Assembly (NCBI RefSeq): GCF_040253615.1
Contig: NZ_JBEJGY010000004.1
Location: forward strand, 1,860,001 to 1,924,000
Source of the DNA: Streptomyces sp. Edi4
GTDB taxonomy: Bacteria > Actinomycetota > Actinomycetes > Streptomycetales > Streptomycetaceae
Length of the DNA stretch: 64,000 nt
Direction of reading: 5' to 3'
Numbering within the stretch: the stretch's first letter is position 1; each line of letters opens with the position of its first letter. Position numbers and translations under genes: made by a program. The notes beneath the pieces were generated by a model that searched no databases, was not told the origin of the DNA, and was given only the letters and a program-made list of their open reading frames with translations. This document shows, piece by piece, positions 29,021 through 38,622 of the stretch.

Positions 29021-32000
29021 GGCGCTCTCCGCAGGGAGATCAGGTCAGCCAGTTCGCGGTCGGTGAGTTCGGTCAGGGCGCTCTCTCCCGAGCCGAGGAC
29101 GGCGTCGGCGAGGCGGCGTTTTTCTTCCAGCATCCGCGCGATGCTTTCCTCGACGGTGCCTTCGGTGATCAAGCGGTGGACCTGGACGGGCTGGGTCTGG
29201 CCGATGCGGTAGGCGCGGTCGGTGGCCTGTTCCTCCACGGCCGGGTTCCACCAGCGGTCGTAGTGGATGACGTGGCCGGCGCGGGTGAGGTTGAGGCCGG
29301 TTCCGGCGGCTTTGAGGGACAGGATGAACACGGGGACTTCGCCGCCCTGGAAGGCGTCGACCAGGCGCTCGCGTTCGGCCACCGGTGTTCCTCCGTGGAG
29401 CAGTTGGCAGGGCACGCCGCGTGCGGTGAGGTGGTGGGTGAGCAGCCGGGCCATCGAGACGTACTGGGTGAAGACAAGGACCGCGCCGTCTTCACTGAGG
29501 ATGGTGTCGAGGAGTTCGTCGAGCAGGGTCAGCTTGCCCGAGCGGGCTGTGAGGCGGGGGGTCTGCTCCTTGAGGTACTGCGCGGGGTGGTTGCAGATCT
29601 GCTTGAGCGCGGTGAGCAGTTTCATGACCTGGGCGCGGCGGGCGATGCCTTCGGCCGCTTCGACGGCGGCCATCACTTCACGGACCACCGCCTCGTACAG
29701 GGCGGCTTGTTCGCGGGTGAGCGGGACGAGGTGGTCGGTCTGTGTCTTGGGGGGCAGCTCGGGCACGATGCCCGGGTCGGACTTCTTCCTGCGCAGCAGG
29801 AAGGGGCGGACCAGGCGGGCGAGGCGGTCGGCGGCGGCGTCGTCCTCGCCGTTCTCCACCAGGCGGGCGTGGCGGGCACGGAACGCCTTGAGGGGGCCGA
29901 GCAGGCCCGGCGTGGTCCAGTCGAGCAGGGACCACAGTTCGGAGAGGTTGTTCTCCACGGGGGTGCCGGTGAGCGCGACCCGGGCAGGGGCGGGGATGGT
30001 GCGTAGTGCTTTGGCGGTCGCCGAGAACGGGTTCTTGACGTGTTGTGCCTCGTCGGCGACGACCATGTTCCAGGCGCGGGCTGCCAGTTGGGGCGCGCTG
30101 GTGCGCATGGTGGCGTAGGTGGTGAGGACGAATCCGCCGTCGGCGCCCTCCAGGGTGCGGCTGCCGCCGTGGAAGCGGCGGACCGGGACGCCGGGGGCGA
30201 AGCGGGCGATCTCGCGCTGCCAGTTGCCGAGCAGGGAGGCCGGGCAGATCACGAGGGTGGGTTCGGGGCGGGCGCGGCGCAGATGCAGGGCGATCAGGGT
30301 GATCGTCTTGCCGAGGCCCATGTCGTCGGCGAGGCAGCCGCCGAGGCCCAGGGAGGTCATCATGTCCAGCCAGGCCAGGCCGCGTAGTTGGTAGTCGCGC
30401 AGTGTCGCGTTGAGCGCCGGGGGTTGTTCGGCTGCCGGGGGTCCTTCCAGGAGGCGGTCGCGCAGCACCGCGAGCGCGCCGGTGGGGACCGCTTGGACGC
30501 TCTGGCCGTCGACGTCGGCGGTGCCGGTGAGGGCGACGGACAGCGCGTCCACCGGATCGAGCAGTCCGAGGTCGCGTTTTCTGGCTTTGCGGACGAGTTC
30601 GGGGTCGGCCACCACCCATTGGTCGCGCAGCCGCACGATGGGGCGGTGGGCTTCGGCGAGCACGTCCATTTCGGCTTCGGTCAGCGGCTCGCCGCCGAGC
30701 GCCAGTTGCCAGTTGAAGGCGAGGAGTTGTTCGGCGTCGAAGAAGGAGGTGCCGTCGGTGGCGGAGCCGGGCGCGGGGCGTACGACGGCGGTGGCGCTGA
30801 GGGTGCGGGCCAGTTCACGCGGCCAGTGGACGGTGACGCCGGCTGCGGCCAGCCGCGCCGATGCCTCACCCAGCAGTTCGTACAGCTCGGTCTCGGTGAG
30901 CGGCAGGACGTCCGGGACGCCGCGTTCGAGGAGGAGTCCAAGCGGGGGCCAGACGCGGGCGGCGCGGCGCAGGGCGAGCAGCGCGTCGACTCGGGCGCGC
31001 GGTCCGAACGCGTCAACTGCGCTGCCGGTGACCGCCGTTGACCTCGTGCGCCCTGTGGTGGCCGTGCTGTCGGGCAGCTCGTTCGCCCAGAGGCGGGCGG
31101 CGTCGACGACCAGGGTCGGGTCGGCGAGGCTGTGCACCTGGACGATCGCCGAGCCCGCGCGCCGGGTCTCGCGTTCCTCTTCCTCGGGCGCCTCGGACGC
31201 CTCGGCCGTCCCGGTCGCTAGGGGGGCGGCGGGTTCCGCGCGTTCTTGGGACGCCGTGTCGAACAGGTCGTAGGCGTTGAGGTCGAGGCGCAGTGAGACC
31301 CGGACGCCCGCGTCCATGCCGGCGGCCGCCTCCGCCGCCCAGGCGTGTGCGCCGGGCAGGTGCTGGGCGGTGGTCGCGGCGAAGGGCGCACCAGCGGCGT
31401 GGGCGGCGGCCGGAGTACGGGGCAGGGTGTCGGCGACGGCGTCGAGGAAGGCGCGTACGAGGGCTTCGGGCTCGGGCAGCTGGAGCGCGCCCCGGCCGGG
31501 GACGGGCACCGCGTACGCCTCATGCGGCATGGCGGCGGCGATGGCGCGTAGCTGCGCGATGTCGTCCGCGTCCAGCGGGCCGGCCCGCCAGGCGTCGTGG
31601 CTGGTGGGGGTGAGGCCGGGCAGCAGCCTGCCGCGTGCGACGAGGTGCAGGGCGTGCAGCGCGGCCGCGCCCCAGCAGGCGGCGGCCGGGTGGGCGGCGG
31701 GATGGTGCCGGGCCTCGATCAGCAGGGGCAGGGCTTCGGCGACGGGGACCAGGAGGGCGGCGACCTTGCGGCTGCGGGCGCCCGCGCCGTGGCGGCGCAC
31801 CACGGTCAGCTCGGCCACTTCCGCGTCCGGCCCGGACGGTCCGTGCGGCGGCGGATCCTGGTCCGGGTCCCAGAAGGCGATCTTGCCTTCGCGGGGCAGC
31901 CCCGCGGGCAGGAACACGGCGGCCGCCGTCACGCCGGGCCAGGCGCGGGCCGCGGGCGCGGCGCCGTCGCTCACGGCCCTGGCGGTGGGGGCGCCGTAGG

Positions 32001-32121
32001 GCGTGGTGGACCGCTGGGCGCGCGCGGGCGGCCGCAAGGACTGCTCGCTCGGCGCGGGACCGCCTTTGCCTGAGGTCGCCGGCGGCTGCTCGGCGTGGCG
32101 CATCGGTGTCGGCCGGTCCAT
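29017..32121 (-). CDS. SNF2-family DNA helicase/translocase (HepA-like)
   Basis: 1034 residues. The C-terminal half is a full SWI2/SNF2 motor: motif I DDMGLGKTITLIAL, motif II DEAQHVKN, motif III LTGTPVENNLSELWSLLDW, motif IV VFTQYVSMARLL, motif V SLKAAGTGLNLTRAGHVIHY and motif VI DRAYRIGQTQPVQVHRLI. The N-terminal half holds the SNF2_N-associated domain seen in bacterial HepA-like proteins. Such motors remodel DNA-protein complexes. An AGGGAGGTGA ribosome binding site precedes ATG 32121, about 57 nt after the predicted start of a damage-type promoter. With the SWIM gene this forms a two-gene operon, probably DNA-repair-linked. Confidence 0.93.
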   Translation of the reverse strand: MDRPTPMRHAEQPPATSGKGGPAPSEQSLRPPARAQRSTTPYGAPTARAVSDGAAPAARAWPGVTAAAVFLPAGLPREGKIAFWDPDQDPPPHGPSGPDAEVAELTVVRRHGAGARSRKVAALLVPVAEALPLLIEARHHPAAHPAAACWGAAALHALHLVARGRLLPGLTPTSHDAWRAGPLDADDIAQLRAIAAAMPHEAYAVPVPGRGALQLPEPEALVRAFLDAVADTLPRTPAAAHAAGAPFAATTAQHLPGAHAWAAEAAAGMDAGVRVSLRLDLNAYDLFDTASQERAEPAAPLATGTAEASEAPEEEERETRRAGSAIVQVHSLADPTLVVDAARLWANELPDSTATTGRTRSTAVTGSAVDAFGPRARVDALLALRRAARVWPPLGLLLERGVPDVLPLTETELYELLGEASARLAAAGVTVHWPRELARTLSATAVVRPAPGSATDGTSFFDAEQLLAFNWQLALGGEPLTEAEMDVLAEAHRPIVRLRDQWVVADPELVRKARKRDLGLLDPVDALSVALTGTADVDGQSVQAVPTGALAVLRDRLLEGPPAAEQPPALNATLRDYQLRGLAWLDMMTSLGLGGCLADDMGLGKTITLIALHLRRARPEPTLVICPASLLGNWQREIARFAPGVPVRRFHGGSRTLEGADGGFVLTTYATMRTSAPQLAARAWNMVVADEAQHVKNPFSATAKALRTIPAPARVALTGTPVENNLSELWSLLDWTTPGLLGPLKAFRARHARLVENGEDDAAADRLARLVRPFLLRRKKSDPGIVPELPPKTQTDHLVPLTREQAALYEAVVREVMAAVEAAEGIARRAQVMKLLTALKQICNHPAQYLKEQTPRLTARSGKLTLLDELLDTILSEDGAVLVFTQYVSMARLLTHHLTARGVPCQLLHGGTPVAERERLVDAFQGGEVPVFILSLKAAGTGLNLTRAGHVIHYDRWWNPAVEEQATDRAYRIGQTQPVQVHRLITEGTVEESIARMLEEKRRLADAVLGSGESALTELTDRELADLISLRRAP

Positions 32122-32184
32122 CGCCGCTCACCTCCCTTCGTCCGCGCGGTCGTGGTCCGTCGCGTGGTCCGCGACTGATCTACG

Positions 32185-32207
32185 ACCTTACGGGCGGGGT
32201 CTGACAA
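32185..32207 (-). promoter_or_regulatory. RecA-NDp/PafBC-like promoter of the SNF2-SWIM operon
   Basis: TTGTCAGAC (32207-32199), 8 nt, TAAGGT (32190-32185) on the minus strand. Seven of nine positions of TTGTCRGTG match and the spacing and -10 are exact. Transcription should start near 32178, giving a leader of about 57 nt. Confidence 0.6.
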
Positions 32208-32221
32208 TGGGCCTCACGGCC

Positions 32222-33676
32222 TCAGCGCACCCCCTCCCACAAGGCACGTTCGTCGCCGCGCGGGTCGTGTTCGAGGCCCGGTTCGGTGCCGAAGACCCGG
32301 GTGGTGCGGCGCTCGGTGTCGTAGGGCGCCCAGCCGGGGTCGCCGGTCTTCGCGAAGGCCACCCAGGCGCCGTGCATCGCGTCCGCGAGGGCTTGTGGGG
32401 GGCGGGGGCCGAGCATCGCGGCGTAGGAGGGGTCGTGGAGCCGGTCGAAGACGTAGGCGAGCTCGGAGGCGTGGCAGGCGCCGAGGCGGCCGCCGTGGGC
32501 CGGGGAGCGGTGGGCGAATTCGTACACGTGGGTGCCGGGTACCGACTCGGCGACGCGCAGGGCCGGGATCCGGTAGAACCAGTCGGTGGTGACGGCGTCG
32601 AACAGTTCGCCGGGCACCGCCTCGGGGCGGCGCCGCTCGTAGACGGGCAGTGCCTTGTCCGGGTCGAGTCCGTACGCCGCCGCGGCCAGCTCCAGGCGGG
32701 ACCTCGGCAGGACGTCGATGCGTTCGGTGGGCACCAGGAACAGGCGGTACTCCTCCTGGTTGTTGCCGACAAGGAACTCCACCCCGCACTGCGCCGAGGG
32801 CAGTGGGAGCTCGTCGAGGACGGGCTCGAACGGCATCATGTTGAGCGCCGCCTCCCCCCACAGCCGCGGGTCCGGGTTCGCCCCGATCTCGCCGCGCAGC
32901 TCGGCCTGCGCGCGCAGCAGGTCTTCCAGGGGGACGGCGGCGAAGTCCTCGGCACTCGCCTCGATGCCGAGCTTTTCGGCGAGGCGGCCCGTGATCAGGT
33001 CGGCGGAGCCGGGCCGCAGGAAGTGGTGGGCGGCGCCGCTCTGCAAGATGGCGCGTCGAAAGAGGCCACGGGCGCGCGGCAGGGCGAGCAGGGCGCCGAT
33101 GCTCATGGCACCCGCCGACTCGCCGAAGACGGTCACCTGGTGGGGGTCGCCGCCGAAGGCCTCGATGTTGTCGCGCACCCATTCCAGGGCGGCGATCTGG
33201 TCGAGCAGGCCGCGGTTGTCGGGCCGGTCGGGCAGCTTGAGGAAGCCGTCGGCACCGAGCCGGTAGTTGACGCTGACGTAGACCACGCCGTCGCGGGCGA
33301 AGGCGCTTCCGTCGTAGGAGGACGCCGAGCCCGAGCCGTTGGCGAAGGCTCCGCCGTGGATCCACACCATTACGGGCAGGCCGCCGCCCGGCGCCGGATG
33401 CGGTGTCCACACGTTGAGGTTCAGGCAGTCCTGGCCCTGGGCGCCCTCGTCGGGGATGAGGGTGTCGAAGGGAGGTGCGTAAGGGGCGCGGGGCATGCTC
33501 GCGCCCGGGACGAACGCCTCACGCACGCCGTCCCAGGGGAGGGCGGGTGCCGGAGCGCGAAAGCGTGCCTCCCCGAAGGGGGGCGCGGCGAACGGGATGC
33601 CGAGGAAGGCGGCAACGTCGTCGGCGACGAGACGTCCTCGTACCGCTCCCTGGTGGGTCGTACGGACGGGTTCCAT
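32222..33676 (-). CDS. Type-B carboxylesterase
   Basis: 484 residues from ATG 33676 (MEPVRTTHQGAVRGRLVADD). This alpha/beta hydrolase has the carboxylesterase B signatures EDCLNLNVW-like (QDCLNLNVW, about 82-90), the oxyanion hole IHGGAF, and FGESAGAMS with nucleophile Ser187. The acid is probably in LVGNNQEEY and the base His in GACHASELAY. No signal peptide, so cytoplasmic. Substrates of the family are varied esters (p-nitrobenzyl esterase type). The reading frame continues upstream to 33832 without family similarity. It is divergent from a small lipoprotein gene. Confidence 0.9.
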   Translation of the reverse strand: MEPVRTTHQGAVRGRLVADDVAAFLGIPFAAPPFGEARFRAPAPALPWDGVREAFVPGASMPRAPYAPPFDTLIPDEGAQGQDCLNLNVWTPHPAPGGGLPVMVWIHGGAFANGSGSASSYDGSAFARDGVVYVSVNYRLGADGFLKLPDRPDNRGLLDQIAALEWVRDNIEAFGGDPHQVTVFGESAGAMSIGALLALPRARGLFRRAILQSGAAHHFLRPGSADLITGRLAEKLGIEASAEDFAAVPLEDLLRAQAELRGEIGANPDPRLWGEAALNMMPFEPVLDELPLPSAQCGVEFLVGNNQEEYRLFLVPTERIDVLPRSRLELAAAAYGLDPDKALPVYERRRPEAVPGELFDAVTTDWFYRIPALRVAESVPGTHVYEFAHRSPAHGGRLGACHASELAYVFDRLHDPSYAAMLGPRPPQALADAMHGAWVAFAKTGDPGWAPYDTERRTTRVFGTEPGLEHDPRGDERALWEGVR

Positions 33677-34047
33677 CAGTTCGTGCGCCTTCCGACAGGT
33701 TTCGAGCAGGGCGGCGCCGCAGCGCGCGGGGCGTTCGGCACGGAGCGCGTGCCCGGCTGCGGGCTCCGCAATCTCTCTCGTACCCCGAGGTGGGCCCGCG
33801 CGTAAAGACCGGGGCGCGTCCGAACCGAGCACCTCCGGAGCCGGGCTGCGCCGGGCGGGCGTGGAGGCGGACGCGTGAAGGCGGACGCGTGGGGGCGGGC
33901 GGGACGTCGTGCGGGGCCGGATGGCGCGGCGCGGGCCCGTCGCCCGGGCGGGCTATCCACGGGGCACACCAGATGCCGGGGGCACCGGCACGGGGCAGGC
34001 TGGCGACACTGACCGCCGCAGCCATGCCGTACAGACGAGGACCACTC
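33677..34047. other. Gene-free divergent region (371 bp)
   Basis: It lies between the carboxylesterase and the small lipoprotein gene. The only structure noted is a 14-bp direct repeat AGGCGGACGCGTGA-like at about 33865 and 33879. Promoters for both genes should be here, but no clear -10/-35 pair stands out. Confidence 0.5.
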
Positions 34048-34416
34048 ATGTCCGTGACCGCGTCCCAGTCCCCCGCCCCTTCGCGCCGTCGTCGCCGCAC
34101 GCGGATCGTCACCGGGGCCGTGCTGCTCGCCCTTGCCACGACCGCCTGCTCCAGCCTCGGGCGTACGGCGGTCGGCACCATCAGCTACACGGCGGGGTCG
34201 GACCGCTCCACTACGCTGACCAGCCCGAAGGTCCGGGGCTGCCACCGGCTGCCGCCGGCGGGCACGAAGCAGGTCCTCAACAACACGCTGGTCGACATGG
34301 TCATGTACAGGACGCCCGACTGCACGGGCAAGGACACGACGTACATCGGCAGCCGGCTCACCGACAATGCGGCGCCCAGAGCCGCGGCCTGGCGCAGCTA
34401 CAGCTTCGTGCACTGA
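34048..34416 (+). CDS. Small secreted lipoprotein of unknown function
   Basis: 122 residues. A basic N-region (RRRRRTR) is followed by a hydrophobic helix and lipobox ATTAC (Cys34), so the mature protein is about 89 residues and lipid-anchored outside the cell. Two later cysteines (CHRLPPAG and PDCTGKD) could form a disulfide. The mature part resembles short extracellular beta-sandwich proteins of actinomycetes, without a name I can give. GACGAGG at about 34031-34037 serves ATG 34048. Confidence 0.7.
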   Translation: MSVTASQSPAPSRRRRRTRIVTGAVLLALATTACSSLGRTAVGTISYTAGSDRSTTLTSPKVRGCHRLPPAGTKQVLNNTLVDMVMYRTPDCTGKDTTYIGSRLTDNAAPRAAAWRSYSFVH

Positions 34417-34476
34417 GTCCGCCCCGGCCCCGTCGGCCGGCTGGAATGCGACGCACACGCACGCGCCGGCCGGCTC

Positions 34477-35373
34477 CTACAGCGCGAACCAGCCGTGGCC
34501 CACATACCAGTGCCCGCCGTTCAGGAGGTGCCCGGTGACGGCGCGCTGCAATGAGGTGCGGCGCGGGAGGTCCGCCACGCGCAGACCCGGATCCCCGAAG
34601 ACGAAGCCGACGGGTTCGCCGTCCGCCGGGTCGTCGCTTCTGTAAGCGATACGGAACAAACCCTGGAAGCGGACAATGTTGGAGTCCTCGGCCAGGTGGT
34701 CTCGCAGCTGCTCGTCGAGCAGCCAGGAGTGGCAGACGGCCACCTGGTGGCGCTCCTCGGGGAAGTGCCGGGCGAAGAACGCCCTGGCGCGCCTGAGAGA
34801 ATCGGCGCACGCCCGGGGCGTCAACGGGCCCAGGAAGTCAGGAATGTGCAGGTTCAGGCACGGATCGCCCGGCCGGACGTCGAGGCCTGCCGCGCGGGCG
34901 GCCTGGCTCGTGCGCCGGCCGAGCACCGCGCGCTGGAACTGGAGCCGCCCGAGCTGGTAGATCTCCCCGCGCGCGTGCAGCCGCAGCCAGCCAGGCGTCA
35001 GGAGACCGCCGTTTCCGTGCCGTCTGCGGTGCAGTGCGATGTGCCGCCCGAGGTCGGCGAGGGTATGGCGGGCGATGTCCTCGGGGATGTTCCGCTCCTG
35101 GTGGTAGGCCCTGGTGCGGGGGAGCGCGGCGAGGACGGCGCAGACGGGAAACCAGCGTTCCAGATCGCCCAGGCCCTCGGGCGGGGCGGGCGGAGCGGGA
35201 TGGACATCCAAGGTGCCGATGTTCTCGACGAGGGCGCGCGCCGCGTGCTCCAGGAGGTCGCCGAGCGCGGGATCCGCGGTGAACTGGGCGGCGACCGCCG
35301 TGAGTTCGTTGATGTCCTCGTGCGGTACGGCGAGGTCGAGCAGCGTCCGGGGAAGGTCGTCGGGGAGCGGCAT
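34477..35373 (-). CDS. NAT_N/GNAT_C-type acyltransferase-domain protein
   Basis: 298 residues starting MPLPDDLPRTLLDLAVPHED. The helical N-terminal part and the C-terminal half (YQLGRLQFQR, LNLHIPDFLGPLTPRACADSL, HSWLLDEQLRDHLAEDSNI) match the acyltransferase pair described as NAT_N and GNAT_C in actinobacteria, where QLGRLQFQ and a SWLLD motif are conserved. Biochemical substrate is unknown. ATG 35373 is chosen because TAGGGT ends 7 nt upstream (35386-35381), a leaderless arrangement; the upstream frame to 35415 crosses this box. Confidence 0.78.
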   Translation of the reverse strand: MPLPDDLPRTLLDLAVPHEDINELTAVAAQFTADPALGDLLEHAARALVENIGTLDVHPAPPAPPEGLGDLERWFPVCAVLAALPRTRAYHQERNIPEDIARHTLADLGRHIALHRRRHGNGGLLTPGWLRLHARGEIYQLGRLQFQRAVLGRRTSQAARAAGLDVRPGDPCLNLHIPDFLGPLTPRACADSLRRARAFFARHFPEERHQVAVCHSWLLDEQLRDHLAEDSNIVRFQGLFRIAYRSDDPADGEPVGFVFGDPGLRVADLPRRTSLQRAVTGHLLNGGHWYVGHGWFAL

Positions 35374-35542
35374 GCGCGCCACCCTAGCCACCCGGTCAAC
35401 GCCGTACCGCCGCATTCAGGACGCGGCCTGAGCGACGGCGACGGGGGCCGGCGGCGTCAAAGGAGCTCGGCCCCGGGATCCCCAGCGCCCGGCAGCTTTC
35501 ACCTCCGCCTCAGCGGGTACACCTCCTGAAGAGGCGATCACT

Positions 35543-35806
35543 ATGCCGCGCACGGGTAACGAACCGATCACTGCCCGCAGCCCCCTGCGGATGCGGCTCT
35601 GGCTGAGCGTCTGGGGCCTGATCTGGGCCCTCGGCGGTACGGCCGGCTTCGCCGTGGAAGGGCGGCCCGGGTGGATGGCGGCCTGCGCGGTGCTGGCCGC
35701 GGTGATCGTCATGGACCTCGTCATGATCGTCCGCCATATCCGGCAGGGCCCGCACTATCAGCCCGGCCGTGACGTCCCCCCGTACGAGCCGCCGCGCAGC
35801 CGATGA
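35543..35806 (+). CDS. Small membrane protein, DUF6343-like
   Basis: 87 residues with two membrane helices (LWLSVWGLIWALGGTAGFAV and AACAVLAAVIVMDLVMIV) separated by a short EGRPGW turn, and a Pro/Tyr-rich polar tail. The NEPITARSPLRMRL start resembles the DUF6343 family of Streptomyces (from memory). GAAGAGG lies 8 nt before the ATG. No catalytic residues are evident; a structural or accessory role is likely. Confidence 0.7.
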   Translation: MPRTGNEPITARSPLRMRLWLSVWGLIWALGGTAGFAVEGRPGWMAACAVLAAVIVMDLVMIVRHIRQGPHYQPGRDVPPYEPPRSR

Positions 35807-35888
35807 CACAGCGGCCGGCCCGGGCACAGGCCGACCGTCACCCCGCCAGGGGCGCCTGCGATGGTCGCGCCGGGCCGGTGCTCGCCTC

Positions 35889-36260
35889 CTACTCCGCGTC
35901 GCCCTCGAACCGCGCCGCGGCCACATACTCCGGCTTGGGATCCAGCGCTGCCGCCAGGCGGAAGTGGCGGGTGGCGTGGTCCGGGCGCGCCTGGCGTTCA
36001 TAAGTACGGGCCAGGGCGAAATGCGCGAAGGCGTTGTCCGGTTCGCGTTCCAGGACCAGCTGGAATTCCAGTTCGGCGGAACGGAGCTGGGCCGAGGCGA
36101 AGAAGGCGCGGGCCCTGAGCAGGCGGGCAGCCGTGTTCTCTGGATGAACCGCGACCACCGAGTCGAGGAGTTTGACGGCGCCACGTGGATCCCTGGCAGC
36201 CAGCAGTTGCTCGGCGGCGCGGAAGTCGATGACGTGCGTCTCGGGGGTGCTCTCGCCCAC
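35889..36260 (-). CDS. Small tetratricopeptide-repeat protein
   Basis: 123 residues made mainly of TPR helices: DFRAAEQLLAARDPRGAVKL, AVHPENTAARLLRARAFFAS and EREPDNAFAHFALARTYERQ, each with the Pro-x-Asn/Asp turn typical of TPRs. It should mediate a protein-protein contact in the cytoplasm. Size and position near coaE suggest one of the small TPR proteins conserved in Streptomyces; the partner is unknown. Confidence 0.85.
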   Translation of the reverse strand: MGESTPETHVIDFRAAEQLLAARDPRGAVKLLDSVVAVHPENTAARLLRARAFFASAQLRSAELEFQLVLEREPDNAFAHFALARTYERQARPDHATRHFRLAAALDPKPEYVAAARFEGDAE

Positions 36261-36354
36261 GTGCCTGTCCTTTCCCTCTGCTGCGCGATGTCAACGCCAT
36301 GCCCGGCTCGGGTATTCCGTACGCGTGCCGACGGCAAAGGTCCGGGCGCGCGGC

Positions 36355-36780
36355 TCAGAGCGCGGTCGCCGCCACGGTCAGCCCGAGCAGCACGATGACC
36401 GCGCCCGCCGCCATGAACGCCCGGTCGACGACGGTACGTTGACGGCCCAGGAGCACGATGGTGCGCGGGTTCTCCGGGTCGTAGGACACCCGCACGCAGG
36501 CGCCCGGCGGCAGGGGCTCACGGCGGCTGGGCGAGATGGGCGAAGGGAGTTCGAAGACGTCGCCGTCGACCGTCTCGAACTGCAACAGGGGCCGCGTCGC
36601 CCCCTGCGGCGCGGGCTTCACCAGCGCCCACGCGAAGGCGCCCGCCCGCTCGGCGCGCCGGGTCTCGCGCAGCCCGTAGGCTCCGGCGAGCAGTGCCACG
36701 AGGCCGCCGAGGACGGTGAAACCCGCCAGTACGAAGAGCACAGCGAGATCGTAGGGCGCCTCGGCCCCGCTTGGCGGCAT
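36355..36780 (-). CDS. DUF3592-like membrane protein
   Basis: 141 residues if started at ATG 36780 (MPPSGAEAPYDLAVLFVLAG), 161 from ATG 36840. There are two membrane helices, near the N-terminus (LAVLFVLAGFTVLGGLVALL) and at the C-terminus (AFMAAGAVIVLLGLTVAATA). A small beta domain lies between them with the DUF3592 pattern: FETVDGDVFELPSPIS, VRVSYDPENPRTIVLLG. Neither start has a convincing ribosome binding site. Function is unknown. Confidence 0.75.
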   Translation of the reverse strand: MPPSGAEAPYDLAVLFVLAGFTVLGGLVALLAGAYGLRETRRAERAGAFAWALVKPAPQGATRPLLQFETVDGDVFELPSPISPSRREPLPPGACVRVSYDPENPRTIVLLGRQRTVVDRAFMAAGAVIVLLGLTVAATAL

Positions 36781-36879
36781 GGGCCGGGGAAACCCAGCAT
36801 GATGAGGGAATCCCCACGGTTTCGATACGCGCCGGCTCATGAGCGCGCCCCGCGTACGCCCCGAGCGGTCCCGCGTCCG

Positions 36880-37479
36880 CTAGCGCCCGGCGCGCTTCAC
36901 CAACTCCGCCCAGACCTCGCGCACCTGCGGCTCCAGCGCCTCCAGAACGCCGTTGTTGTCGATGACCAGATCGGCGATGGCGAGCCGCTGGTCCCGGTCG
37001 GCCTGGGCGGCCATGCGGGCGCGGGCTTCGTCCGCCGTCATGCCGCGCAGCCGTACCAGGCGCTCCAGCTGGGTCTCGGGCGCGGCGTCGACGACGACGA
37101 CCAAGTCGTACAGCGGCGCCAGGCCGTTCTCCGTCAGCAGCGGCACGTCATGCACAACCACCGCGTCGGGTCCGGCTTCCGCCTCCAGCGTGGCCGAGCG
37201 CGCTCCGACCAGCGGGTGCACGATCGCGTTCAGCGCCGCCAGCTTCTGAGGGTCCGAGAAGACGATGGCGCCCAGGCGGGGGCGGTCCAGTGCGCCGTCC
37301 TCGGTCAGGATCGCGGGGCCGAACGCCTCAACCACCGCCGCCAGGCCCGCGGTTGCGGGCTCGACGACCTCGCGCGCGATCCTGTCCGCGTCGATCAGTA
37401 CGGCTCCGTAGGAGACGAGGAGCCGTGACACTTCGCTCTTGCCGGCGCCGATACCGCCGGTCAGGCCCACCTTCAGCAT
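36880..37479 (-). CDS. coaE: Dephospho-CoA kinase
   Basis: 199 residues starting [20 protein letters not shown]. CoaE phosphorylates the 3'-hydroxyl of dephospho-CoA, the last step of CoA synthesis. The P-loop is [20 protein letters not shown] holds the conserved Asp, [14 protein letters not shown] and [13 protein letters not shown] follow, and the C-terminus gives [21 protein letters not shown]. The ATG at 37479 lies 7 nt after TAAGCT (37492-37487), so the mRNA should be leaderless. Single-domain actinobacterial CoaE forms can carry a C-terminal UPF0157 domain; it is absent here. Confidence 0.96.
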   Translation of the reverse strand: MLKVGLTGGIGAGKSEVSRLLVSYGAVLIDADRIAREVVEPATAGLAAVVEAFGPAILTEDGALDRPRLGAIVFSDPQKLAALNAIVHPLVGARSATLEAEAGPDAVVVHDVPLLTENGLAPLYDLVVVVDAAPETQLERLVRLRGMTADEARARMAAQADRDQRLAIADLVIDNNGVLEALEPQVREVWAELVKRAGR

Positions 37480-37486
37480 GAGCCGA

Positions 37487-37492
37487 AGCTTA
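37487..37492 (-). promoter_or_regulatory. -10 box of leaderless coaE
   Basis: TAAGCT on the minus strand, 7 nt before the coaE ATG and within 10 bp of the upstream gene's stop codon. coaE can therefore be transcribed separately from the PAC2 gene. Confidence 0.5.
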
Positions 37493-37501
37493 AGCGCCTC
37501 C

Positions 37502-38440
37502 TCAGACGTCGCCCTCACGCTCGGCGAGGAAACGTTCGAACTCCCGGCCAAGTTCCTCCGCCGACGGCAGGTCCGCGGGTTCTGCGACCAGGTTGCCGCG
37601 CGCTTCGGCGCCCGCCACCGCGTCGTACTGGTGCTCAAGTCCCTGGACCAGGCTGACCAGTTCCTCGTCGCCCTCGCCGATCTGCCGCTCGATCTCGGTC
37701 TGCGTGCGCTGCGCCTCCGTACGCAGGCCGTGCGCGACGCTCGGCAGGACCAGGCCCGTGGCGGCCGTGACCGCCTCCAGGGCGGTCAGCGCGGCGTCCG
37801 GGTAGGACGAACGCGCCACATAGTGCGGGACGTGCGCGGCGACACCCAGGACGTCGTGGCCGGACTCCATCAGGCGGTACTCGATCAGCGATTCGGCGCT
37901 GCCGGGGACCTGCGCCTCGTCGAACGGTGAACGGTGACCGGGCATGAGGTCCGTGCGGTTGCCGTGCGGGGTGAGGCCCACGGGGCGGGTGTGCGGCACG
38001 CCCATCGGGATGCCGTGGAAGTTGACGGACAGACGCACACCGAGACGCTCGACGATCTGGCGCACGGCGAGCGCGAAGCGCTCCCACTCGACGTCCGGCT
38101 CGGGGCCCGACATCAGCAAGAAGGGCGCGCCCGTGGCGTCCTGCACGAGGCGCACTTCGAGAGCGGGCACCTCGAAGTCCGTCCAGCGGTCGCGCCGGAA
38201 CGTCAGCAGCGGGCGACGGGCGCGGTAGTCCACGAGCCGGTCGTGGTCGAAGCGGGCCACCGCCTGGTGGGGCAGTGTGTCCAGCAGCTTCTCGACGATC
38301 TGCTCGCCGGTCTCACCCGCGTCGATGTAGCCGTCGAAGTGGTACAGCATGACCAGGCCGGCCGACTCCTGCGCGAGCGCCATGTCGACGACTGCGAGGC
38401 CCTTCGGCTCCCATTCGTACAAATCCTGCGGATCAAGCAC
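37502..38440 (-). CDS. PAC2-family protein
   Basis: 312 residues from GTG 38440 with GAGGAG 8 nt upstream. The PAC2 domain (proteasome assembly chaperone-like, ATP-grasp-related) is seen in [20 protein letters not shown] near the start, [20 protein letters not shown], and [20 protein letters not shown]. The C-terminal 80 residues are acidic and helical ([20 protein letters not shown]). Bacterial PAC2 proteins are widespread in actinobacteria, and their function is unsettled. The gene lies between rpsA and coaE on the same strand. Confidence 0.9.
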   Translation of the reverse strand: MLDPQDLYEWEPKGLAVVDMALAQESAGLVMLYHFDGYIDAGETGEQIVEKLLDTLPHQAVARFDHDRLVDYRARRPLLTFRRDRWTDFEVPALEVRLVQDATGAPFLLMSGPEPDVEWERFALAVRQIVERLGVRLSVNFHGIPMGVPHTRPVGLTPHGNRTDLMPGHRSPFDEAQVPGSAESLIEYRLMESGHDVLGVAAHVPHYVARSSYPDAALTALEAVTAATGLVLPSVAHGLRTEAQRTQTEIERQIGEGDEELVSLVQGLEHQYDAVAGAEARGNLVAEPADLPSAEELGREFERFLAEREGDV

Positions 38441-38556
38441 GATTACCGCTCCTCCTCGTGTTCAACAGGAAGAACGACTGCCGGGACCGGCGCATTCCCG
38501 CGTCCGCCCCTTTCGCTGAAACGGGCGACGGGCGGGGCGAGTTGACCCGCGACATG

Positions 38557-38594
38557 AAGTAAGGCCCGTTCCCCATGGGGAACGGGCCTTACTT
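38557..38594. terminator. Strong hairpin after rpsA
   Basis: A perfect 38-bp inverted repeat centred on CCCCATGGGG; folded, it gives about a 17-bp stem and 4-nt loop. It begins 29 bp after the rpsA stop. The flanking sequence has no long T-run on the rpsA side. Confidence 0.85.
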
Positions 38595-38622
38595 TCAGCT
38601 ATCTACCAGCTGGGACAGAGCG

